A stretch of 10,449 bases of DNA, from assembly GCA_015679605.1 (NCBI GenBank), contig JAAAVE010000580.1, forward strand, positions 1 to 10,449, given 5' to 3'. The DNA comes from Podila epigama. Its lineage: Eukaryota > Mortierellomycota > Mortierellomycetes > Mortierellales > Mortierellaceae. Under the pieces are notes generated by a model. The model had not been told where the DNA came from. It did not search any database and worked only from the letters and a program-made list of their open reading frames with translations. Position numbers and translations under genes: made by a program. Shown here one piece after another: positions 1 to 6,673 of this stretch (position 1 is its first letter; each line of letters begins with the position of its first letter).

Positions 1-41
1 ACACATGCAGCCATTCACATACACTGCACACACACACTTAC

Positions 42-745
42 AGGAGGATGATGGCTGACTTGCTCAGCCTTCAAAATTGTGTCACCAGTCTCCTCATCGC
101 CAGTCCACTGTGCAAAATATTGTTCACCAAGGACAGGGTTGTAGGGCTTCTTCTCCATGCCAGCCGTGGTGGATCGCGATGTGTACGAACCGTAGAGGGT
201 CGAAATGAACCAACGGGTCGTGTTCAGCAAACGTTCCTCTGGAGTGGCGCCTTTGCTAATGGCCGCAAAGAGCTTGGGATGATCTCCCCAATACTGGCTA
301 TAGGTATTATTGTCATAAGTTCCCACAAGTTTTTGTGTTCAAGAAAAGCAAAAAAAAAAAAAAAAAGTGGGGTGTGGGGGTGGAGATGTGTACGTGAAGA
401 AGAAAATAAATAAGATGATGTTATCAGAAGCAAATAATTAGTCATCGATGAGGTACAGTACAACATACAAGTAGACCGAAGAAAGGACAATCCAGACAAA
501 TTGGATAAAAAAAAAAAACGTCGTTGACAAAAAATGAAATTATAACAACAATAAAACTCTCTCTCTCTCTGAACTTGCCTGTACTCGAGAAGACTGACAG
601 AGGAGAGAAGGAAACTGGGGCAGGTCAGATTGGAGAGGTCGCCCGAGAACTGAGCCAAAGTGGAGATGAACGAGCGAAAGGAATCCTTCTGCTCTGCTGG
701 GACCTCGACGGCAACGGTCTCATCCTCAATGTTGTCCTTGCTCAT
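42..745 (-). CDS. KES1: Oxysterol-binding protein-related lipid transfer protein, 5' part (partial)
   Basis: Sterol/PI4P exchange protein of the ORP family, probably the short KES1/OSH4 class because there is no PH or ankyrin domain before the lipid-binding core. It would act in the cytosol at Golgi and other membrane contacts. Exon 1 is 745-579 (ATG at 745-743, good context accATGAG) and exon 2 is 297-42, giving 141 codons. Seen: an N-terminal lid-like segment FRSFISTLAQFSGDLSNL (residues 23-40), SQYWGDHP (56-63), a basic EKKPYNPVLGE block (104-114) that in the family contacts PI4P, and the OSBP signature EQVSHHPP (134-141). Exon 2 ends exactly after HHPP at a perfect GTAAGT donor (41-36 on the minus strand). 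The remaining two thirds lie beyond base 1. The join of exons 1 and 2 needs a GC donor (see the intron entry). The family call is secure; the paralogue within the family is less so. Confidence 0.93.
298..578 (-). other. GC-AG intron 1 of the oxysterol-binding-protein gene
   Basis: 281-nt intron. Exon 1 ends TAC AG and the next bases on the minus strand are GCAAGT, the classic AG|GCAAGT form of a GC donor. The acceptor is CCTATAG at 304-298. Splicing restores ...LLEY-S-QYWGDHP, which aligns without gaps to the yeast Kes1 segment reading LTEFSQYW. A conventional GTACAG donor lies five bases upstream and is also frame-compatible. It would give LLDQYW, losing two conserved positions. The intron carries a 17-base A run on the plus strand (350-366) and a CT dinucleotide run (556-570). 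Confidence 0.78.
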
Positions 746-1134
746 GGTTGATGTATGAATGAAAAAGCGGTTTTGGATGGACGGATGCTTGTTGTTTGTT
801 ACTTGGTCTTGTGAGACAGTTGGTGATGATTGAACTGTCTGATGGATGTGTGGATGGATGGATGGGAAGAAGAGATGAGATGAGAATAGAAGAGAAGAGA
901 AGAAAGAAAGAAAAAAAAGAGTGGAGAGAAAGAGAAGGACACAATCGTGTAATCAATTCAATGGAAAAAAAAGAGATGACGAGGAGCTGCGTAAAAGTAA
1001 AAAGTCGGGGTAAAGTGTAAAAAAAAAAAAAAAAGTGTGTAAGACGGTCTCCTAAAAAATGATTGGCTCTTTTGTTCCTTCGCCACCACTCCCATTGCCA
1101 CGCGCCTTTGTCTCCCTTCCCTGCCTCATGATGA

Positions 1135-1251
1135 GGCTGAACAATAGCAGCGGTAAGGCTGATATGGACAATGGTAAGGCTGATGTTTTTTGGGTAGTGA
1201 CATTGCTGGGTGGTAGTGGTATGGGGTAGTAGTATGGCTGACGATGGCTGA
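1135..1251. promoter_or_regulatory. Cluster of five GGCTGA elements
   Basis: GGCTGA occurs at 1135-1140, 1157-1162, 1178-1183, 1236-1241 and 1246-1251. The second and third lie inside a 12-base direct repeat GGTAAGGCTGAT (1152-1163 and 1173-1184, period 21). The last two lie inside ATGGCTGAC repeated with period 10. I do not recognise a named factor; a regulatory role is inference from clustering only. Confidence 0.3.
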
Positions 1252-1715
1252 CTGGCCCCATGTCTGAAAAAAAAAGCTGAGCCAAAGGCGACAAAGAAAT
1301 AAGTTTTTCTTCAACATAACAGGCGTCTCTCTTTGAGCGCCTCACTCATGCCTTTCACTTGCTATCCAGACTCCAGAGTACCACGTCCGACTGGGCCCTA
1401 CATGACATCACAATCAGCTGATCTATGCCAATCGCGGTCAAGCATATCGACGCAAAGATAGACCACAATTGAATTAAATCTACGATTCGTTTTAATTTTT
1501 TTAAGGGAGTAGTTGCAAGTCATCCTTTTTCACATCCACCATTCACCATCCATCATCCTCCATTCTCCATCCATCCTCATTGGCAAGTACCATCACTCTC
1601 ACTCTTTTAGCATGCAAACGCGCTAATGGGCGAGACATGGACCCATACATGATTAGATAGTCTTTATTGGTCAGAGGGGTCATAGTCACTGGCAGACAAG
1701 TGCTATCAACACCAC

Positions 1716-1733
1716 CAACAACAACAACAACAA
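1716..1733. repeat. (CAA)6 microsatellite in the ARMT1 upstream region
   Basis: Six perfect CAA units followed by CAGCAAC, about 90 bases before the ARMT1 start codon. Probably 5'UTR or promoter sequence; no reading frame is supported. Confidence 0.85.
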
Positions 1734-1821
1734 CAGCAACACTTACCAACATGATTCCTTGGCCATCTATCTGTCCATCCTTCTCCCATATAGCCAGAAT
1801 ATATTCCACTTACAGGTTACC

Positions 1822-2903
1822 ATGCTGAAAACTCCATTTGACCCGGCACACCCTCCTCAGAAGGCACTCTCGGCAAGTGATCGCGACTCGTTTGGATATG
1901 CTACGATCCAAGGGCGTCTACCGGTCATTGTCTCCAAGATTGTCGATGACGTTTACCGTACTTTCCACAGTCTGTCCGATGCTGATCTCCACAAGGCTGA
2001 AAAGGAGAAGGAAGCCAAAGGGATCATCGAAGCCATTGGTGGTCTCCGTTACGAACTGCAGCGCGACAAACCATTCAGGTAAAAATTTTCTTTTCCTTAT
2101 CTCTTGATTGATTGATTTCAGCGGCATCAGATTGTTCGTTCCCTCCCCAAAAAAAAAATTAACGCCCCCAATCTCACTTTCTTCTTCTTCACAGACCGTT
2201 AACAGATACCGCTCCGGATGTTGATGAATGGAACAAAGCATTGGCAGAGTATTATCCCGGCTCAAGCTGGTTCAAAGCATCTTGGCTCTTTTCAGAGTGC
2301 TATCTCTACCGTCGTATCCGAGAGACCTTTGTATTGACCAAGCATTGGCATGATTACGACCCGTTCTTTGAACAGAAAAAAAGAGTCTTTAAATCTTCAC
2401 AAAAGGCTGTCGTGGCTATTGCAAGGCGACTCATGTCACCTGCTCGGTCAGAGACAACCTTGGCGTTGGGAGTATTGTCATCGTTGGATGTTTTGGTCAG
2501 TGGTGGTCCTGAATCAAAGGGTACAGAAGAAGCCTTCTTTGAGCTGGCCCAGGTATGTCTCTGGGGCAATGCGACTGATCTGTCGCTGCTCGATAACCCA
2601 GACCTGGCCAAGGTGGAGGAACTTCAAAGTAGAATGATGATGACTTCTAATTCAAGTACAGATGGTTCTCAAGCTGTACCCTCTCATACTGTTGCTGGGG
2701 AGCCTGAAAGTGGCCGAAAGGATGGTGCACAGTCCGAGTTGGAGAAGCATGCAGAAAAGATTTTGCAAAATGATTTGGATCAGTTGTGGGCCAAGGTCAA
2801 GAGTCTGCGGAATGGCCGAGTTGACATTATTCTTGACAATGCAGGTAAGGAGAGAGGGGGGTGTTTGTATGTGTATGTGTATGTGTGTATGTGTATGAAT
2901 GTG

Positions 2904-2937
<34 letters not shown>

Positions 2938-3649
2938 AAATCATAAGCATCATGACGCGTTTGTGTTGATATTGTGCTCATGCCATTGTACTGACCATCG
3001 AAATTAAAATTTGAACTTGCTAGGATTTGAGTTGTATGTGGACTTGGTGTTTGCAGATTACTTGGTCCGCGCAGGCTTTGCGTCGACAGTTGTTTTCCAT
3101 GCCAAGCGCATCCCATGGTTTGTGTCGGATGTGATGCCTTTTGACTTTGGATGGACGTTGGACCAGCTTTTAGCTGATGACGATGACGATGACGATGACA
3201 AGAACAAGCCCTTCTTTGACCCCTCGGATGTTGTTGAGCAGCAGGCGCTGAAGGACCTGGGAGGCAAGTGGAAGTCGTATGTGGCGAATGGGGTATGGAA
3301 GGTGACGTCGCATGATTTTTGGACATCGTGCTATCCATTCCACCATTTGCCAACGCTTCCTTTGGCAAAGGATTTGTTTGAGGATATGGCAAAGTCGGAT
3401 GTGTGGATTTTTAAGGGAGATTTGAACTATCGAAAGCTGGTCTATGACTGTCAGTGGCCAGTGACGACAAAGTTCAGGACGGCGATTGGCCCGTTGGCGG
3501 AGGAAGGGGTGCCGAGTTTGGTGACATTCCGGACGTGCAAGGCCGATGTGGTCGTTGGACTGGCACCTGGTGTGAAGGAGCGAGTTGAGAAAGAGTCCAA
3601 GGATTGGATGGTGAGCGGTGAATATGCGGTCATTTCGTATAGTCCATAG
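1822..3649 (+). CDS. ARMT1: DUF89 / ARMT1-like damage-control phosphatase (HRT2/YMR027W type)
   Basis: Subfamily III DUF89 protein. Relatives are metal-dependent phosphatases acting on sugar phosphates such as fructose-1-phosphate. The human member was also reported as a protein-glutamate methyltransferase. Exons 1822-2078, 2195-2844 and 3024-3649 join in phases 2 and 1 to 510 residues. Landmarks: SFGYATIQGRLPVIV near the N-terminus, WLFSECYLYRRI, LWGNATDLSLL, the metal-site motif DNAG (300-303) continuing FELYVDLVFADYL, HAKRIPWFVSDVMP, KGDLNYRKL (433-441) and the RTxK motif RTCK (472-475) near the C-terminus. All match yeast and human relatives as remembered. The catalytic motifs look intact. 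It is longer than the usual 440-470 residues because of a Ser/Thr-rich insert (about 230-265) and an eight-Asp run (354-361). The start is the first ATG in the open frame and the protein N-terminus fits the family. A predicted active enzyme; substrate unproven. Confidence 0.95.
2907..2936 (+). repeat. (GT)15 microsatellite in ARMT1 intron 2
   Basis: Thirty bases of perfect GT, preceded from about 2863 by imperfect TGTATG repeats, inside the 179-nt intron 2845-3023. The donor GTAAGG (2845) and acceptor GCTAG (ending at 3023) flank it and rejoin DNAG|FELY. The tract is likely length-polymorphic. Confidence 0.93.
3176..3199 (+). repeat. In-frame (GATGAC)4 repeat encoding eight aspartates
   Basis: Four perfect hexamers inside exon 3 of the ARMT1-like gene, giving D354-D361. 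The run sits between the WFVSDV...FGWTLDQLL segment and the KPFFDPSD segment, a place where yeast Hrt2 has a short variable loop. Probably a solvent-exposed acidic loop with no catalytic role. Confidence 0.9.
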
Positions 3650-3767
3650 GGTGAACGTAGTATGTGTGAGAGAGAGAGAAATAAGTGAGTATGAGTGTGT
3701 CAGTCTGTTTTTGTGCGGGCGTGTATTTGTGAATGTGTGTATGTGTGTTTGTGAAGTATGTGAATAG

Positions 3768-3803
3768 GTGTGAATATGTGTGTGAATATGTGTGTGAATG
3801 TGT
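3768..3803 (+). repeat. Three 12-bp tandem units GTGTGAATATGT
   Basis: Units begin at 3768, 3780 and 3792; the first two are perfect and the third reads GTGTGAATGTGT. Imperfect TGTGAA copies precede it from about 3728. Located in the 3' flank of the ARMT1-like gene, probably within or just past its 3'UTR. Confidence 0.8.
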
Positions 3804-4020
3804 GTTTGGCGGTGCACCCGAAACAAATCGCCGGACGGCCCTTTCTTTATTGCCTGGATCACAGCCAACCAACGGGCTGGAAGGAAAAGGAGGATGATGA
3901 TGATGATAGAAGGAGAAAAGAAAAAAGATCCAATGGGCTCATTCGTCCATCCCCAGTCCCTCACTAGCAGTCCCCTTCATACGGATCCCAAGCCATAATC
4001 CAGCCCAAAGAAATAAACAA

Positions 4021-4095
4021 AAACCAAACCAAACCAAACTAAACCAACCAACACCAACCGAGAGGACAATGGAGACCAGACCAGACCAGACCAGA
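4021..4095 (+). repeat. Two neighbouring 5-bp tandem arrays (AAACC and CCAGA)
   Basis: AAACC repeats at 4021-4045 (five units, the fourth AAACT), followed by degenerate ACCAACC. CCAGA is repeated four times at 4076-4095. Both have period five. Upstream of the PPxY gene; function unknown. Confidence 0.75.
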
Positions 4096-4496
4096 GAAGA
4101 GAAGTGCTGCTGTCGGCATAACATTCATGACAATAACAACAAACACAAACGATCAGGGACCACATCGATTGCTTTTGTTCTTCTTTGTTTCCAATTAGCT
4201 ATTGTCATTCTTTTTTTTTTTAACCCCTCACCTTCTTCCTTTACCATTGTTCATACCCTCACCTCAACTCACCTCAACCACCTCAACACACCTTCACACT
4301 CACACTCACCCACTCACCCACCTCATATCTCATATCACCTCATAGCACTCGATACCATTGTCACCAACACATTATCCTATCCCTCATCATCACCCTAAAC
4401 AGCTACACAACTACATCATTATCAACCCCCACTTTAGATAAAATCAAAGAGACACTCTCCAAGGAACAAGGATCAAACAACTAGGCAGTTTTTGGC

Positions 4497-6550
4497 ATGA
4501 GTGAAGTTGGCTTGTATGTCGCAATTGCCGCTGGTGTGATTGCCTTGCTCGCCATCGGTGCAGGTATCCTCTACTACAAACACCGGCAGGACATCAAACA
4601 CCGTCAGATCCACGAGCGCATCATCCGCGAACGGCTCCAACATGTTGTCGGTATGTTATTTCTTTTTTCTATTGTGTATATGACATGACACCCATCTACA
4701 CAAAACATACACAGTATTGTCCATCAATGGGATACTCATCATCACGCTTTGTCACTCCTTGCCTTGCTACTATAGAAAACAACTTGCCCCCATTCTACAG
4801 TGACCATGAACTGGACCCTGTAGCCATCTATGACCATGAGCTGCCTCCAGACGTTGTCCCTGCAACAGAGCCCATCATCGTACAGTCTGCATCTGATGAC
4901 CTCGTCATCCTGCCTGAAGAGGACCCCTTGGTGACCTCTCCTTCTTTCTTGCGTTCTCTATCCAACCCACTTATGGCCACCACACATTCTTCTCCCATCA
5001 TGGCAGCACTAGCAGGAACAACAACGACGACAACAACAGCAGTAGCAACAACGGCAACAGCAGGCGCGGAGCCAATCGTACTCAGCAATGCCATCTCAGA
5101 TGAAACCGGGGCACTGGATTCAAACACAGTCTCCCTTGCCATCGGCTCGGCAACACCTTCACCCTCAGCCCAACCACTCGCACGCTCGCCAGCACTACTA
5201 CCCCGCTCTTCATCTTCATCTTTCCACAGCATGAACGGCGACTCGAACTTGTTGACGACTAGGCCGTCATTATCATCATTGTCATCAGCACACACTCGAG
5301 ACATGCCCATCGCCACGCCTGCTGCCGCACTACTCTCGCCCATGCCACAAACACCGATCATGACACCGCTTCCCCCCATTACGCCAGAAGAATTACTGGA
5401 CTTGGCTCAGCTCCCACCTCCACCCCACTACGATGTCCTAAACAGGATTGTGGACCGGTCACCCATGGTCGAGCTCACATCCTTTAACTTTGGTTCTCCT
5501 ATGCCCTTGTCGACATCGCCTCAGGTACCTCTCGCTACAGCAACCGATTACTTTGGACAACACCGTGCCAGGTCGCATACATTCTCGCACCCACCACCAC
5601 CAGCATCAGTGCACCATCATCTCTATCAACAGCACCTGCACCATTCCCAAAGCCATGTGGGAATTCACCAGGAGCAGTCCTTGCCCCCAACGCCTCGCTA
5701 TTCGCTCGAATTCCCTTCCCACATCCCTCACGAGCAGCATCTGGAGCGTTATCAACGAGCACGCGCCTCTTCATTCAGGGTAGAAACACCTCCTCTGTCC
5801 GAGGCAGAAAACTCACCTCACATGCTTCATCTTCAGGGAAGGTCATTGTCTCAACCTGGATATTACCAACCATCGATTGATGCATCGCATTTGAGTGATA
5901 GTCAGGGTAGTAGCATCAACAGTGGACGGAGGCGCCGCATACCAGGAGGGGCTCGGAGTCGATCCTCGACCTTGGGCGACTCCTCGAAACTGCTCCTTCA
6001 AAGAGTGCATTCTCTTTGGAAAAAGTCTTTGGTGGCGAACGGTGTTGCAGTTGCTGATGCTGGTGCTAGTGCTAGTGCTAGTGCTAGTGCCTCTGGCAGC
6101 TCAACACCCACTGGTGGCCAAAGTGTCGATGCTGATAGGGCATTATCATCACCATCATCATCAGCTCCGTCGGTGCCCTCTTCTGTATACCAACTTGAAG
6201 TCAACCCAGTTGGACATGGTCTAGGACTTTCCTTTGACAGGGATGAGCAAGACAACAGTTCACAATCAGATGCAAGCTCTGTAGTGGTCATTGTCCCCGA
6301 ACAGGATGAGGCTAGCATGCCGTCATTGTCTAGCGCACTGTCAGCATCCTCGCCAGTGCCTTCGTCAGCATCGACATTTTCGTCTCGCCAAGATGAACAA
6401 GCAAAAGATGAGGAAGTAGATGAGGCTGGTACGACCATCGACGGGGAGAATGATGCTTCGAGCTCAACTGACCTATCTCTGGCATCATTGTCCTTGGATT
6501 CCCCTATGCATGTGCATGTGCAAATTTTTATGCCTTTAGCCGTCTCATAG
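4497..6550 (+). CDS. Single-pass membrane protein with PPxY motifs, candidate NEDD4/Rsp5 ligase adaptor
   Basis: I do not recognise a named orthologue. Exon 1 is 4497-4650 and exon 2 is 4776-6550; the GTATGT donor and CTATAG acceptor join in phase 1 to give 642 residues. A 20-22 residue membrane helix (about 6-27, LYVAIAAGVIALLAIGAGIL) lies next to the N-terminus and is followed by a very basic stretch (KHRQDIKHR...RIIRER). This predicts a short outside N-terminus and a long cytosolic tail. The tail is Ser/Pro/His-rich and probably disordered. It carries PPFY (56-59), just inside the membrane, and PPHY (267-270). Both are canonical ligands for WW domains of NEDD4/Rsp5 ubiquitin ligases. Three RxRxx[ST]-hydrophobic sites (T320, S384, T450), many SP/TP sites, an amphipathic-looking KLLLQRVHSLWKKSL segment (456-470) and an acidic Ser-rich C-terminus follow. 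There is no cysteine and only six lysines. The layout resembles yeast Rcr1-type Rsp5 adaptors, but that is an inference from architecture. The stop at 6550 could be misplaced if a 3' intron was missed. Confidence 0.82.
4651..4775 (+). other. Intron of the PPxY membrane-protein gene
   Basis: 125 nt, donor G|GTATGT and acceptor CTACTATAG|AA. Exon 1 ends in phase 1 (GTC G) and exon 2 begins AA AAC AAC TTG, restoring VVENNLPPFY. Other AG sites at 4715 and 4797 do not keep the frame. The intron separates the membrane anchor exon from the tail exon and lies four residues before the first PPxY motif. Confidence 0.85.
6065..6088 (+). repeat. In-frame (GCTAGT)4 repeat encoding Ala-Ser dipeptides
   Basis: Four perfect hexamers flanked by degenerate GCTGGT and GCCTCT, encoding an (AS)n run in the tail of the PPxY protein. 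Likely replication-slippage sequence within a disordered linker. Confidence 0.9.
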
Positions 6551-6673
6551 TCCCTCGTCTTATATATATTTTATTCCATGAATATACATAATATACCTCT
6601 TTGTTCTTGTTTATTAGTAGCATTTTATTGATGATATTCATTGTTTGCGAGGTGGACGAGCTTGTTAATGATG
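6551..6673. other. Compact convergent 3' region between the PPxY gene and MIS12
   Basis: Only 123 bases separate the two stop codons. The region is AT-rich (TATATATATTTTATT around 6561-6575; AATATACATAATATAC around 6580-6595), as expected for paired poly(A) sites. The two 3'UTRs probably overlap. Confidence 0.7.
6624..6629 (-). terminator. Candidate AATAAA poly(A) signal for MIS12
   Basis: TTTATT on the plus strand reads AATAAA on the minus strand, 45-50 bases past the MIS12 stop codon, a normal distance for a fungal 3' end. No equally good hexamer is seen for the plus-strand neighbour. Confidence 0.5.

Larger units (their letters stand above)
746..1821. other. Divergent intergenic region between the OSBP-like and ARMT1-like genes
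   Basis: 1,076 bases between two start codons; no convincing gene on either strand. It holds the leaders and promoters of both genes. On the sense strand each leader is G-poor with CCATC/CATCC repeats: GGATGGATGGATGG around 852-865 (read from the minus strand), and CCATCCATC-type runs around 1535-1577. Other content: a purine-rich tract at 880-935, a 16-base A run (1019-1034), a TGACATCA element (1403-1410), an E-box CAGCTG (1415-1420), CCAAT at 1428-1432 and the inverted form ATTGG at 1666-1670. The bases CTTACAG just before the ARMT1 start (1809-1815) resemble a 3' splice site, so a 5'UTR intron is possible. Short ORFs here are low-complexity. Confidence 0.6.
3650..4496. other. Intergenic: ARMT1 3' flank and leader/promoter of the PPxY membrane-protein gene
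   Basis: 847 bases with no supported gene. The first part (3655-3810) is T/G-rich with almost no C: GA repeats at 3667-3679, then TGTG and TGAAT repeats. AATAAA at 4012-4017 is the only canonical poly(A)-like hexamer, but it is 360 bases past the stop, and AATAAG at about 3680 is nearer. From 4021 there are 5-bp tandem repeats. CCAAT occurs at 4190-4194, a T run at 4211-4220, and then a stretch to about 4440 that is nearly free of G (CTCACC, CACTCA and CATCA repeats). An open frame from an ATG at 4069 with a hydrophobic centre ends at 4398; it is judged not a gene. Confidence 0.6.

Noticed and set aside
1019-1034. A runs (also 350-366) considered as retroposon tails
   Set aside because: No target-site duplication, no upstream reverse-transcriptase or SINE-like body; homopolymers are common throughout the window.
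1052-1345. 97-codon minus-strand ORF in the OSBP/ARMT1 intergenic region
   Set aside because: Low-complexity Ser/Pro/Leu sequence, no splice-supported continuation and no recognised family; it could not be joined in frame to the OSBP-like gene.
1809-1815. CTTACAG acceptor-like site just before the ARMT1 start, suggesting a 5'UTR intron or an extra coding exon
   Set aside because: No clearly paired donor upstream, and the protein already starts where the family does; kept only as a remark.
3170-3964. 264-codon minus-strand ORF across ARMT1 exon 3 and its 3' flank
   Set aside because: Half is antisense to a conserved enzyme exon and half is HTHIHT-type translation of the TG repeats.
4021-4060. 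AAACC array considered as telomere-like repeat
   Set aside because: The unit is short, impure and internal to ordinary gene-dense DNA; fungal telomeres are TTAGGG-like.
4069-4398. 109-codon plus-strand ORF with ATG, cysteine cluster and a hydrophobic stretch, in the leader of the PPxY gene
   Set aside because: The second half is simple CA/CT-repeat translation (Thr/His/Ser/Pro), the hydrophobic part comes from a T run, and no family is recognisable. More likely leader or promoter DNA.
4828-5379. 183-codon minus-strand ORF opposite the PPxY gene
   Set aside because: Shadow of the Ser/Pro/Thr-rich sense frame; composition is repetitive and no domain is visible.
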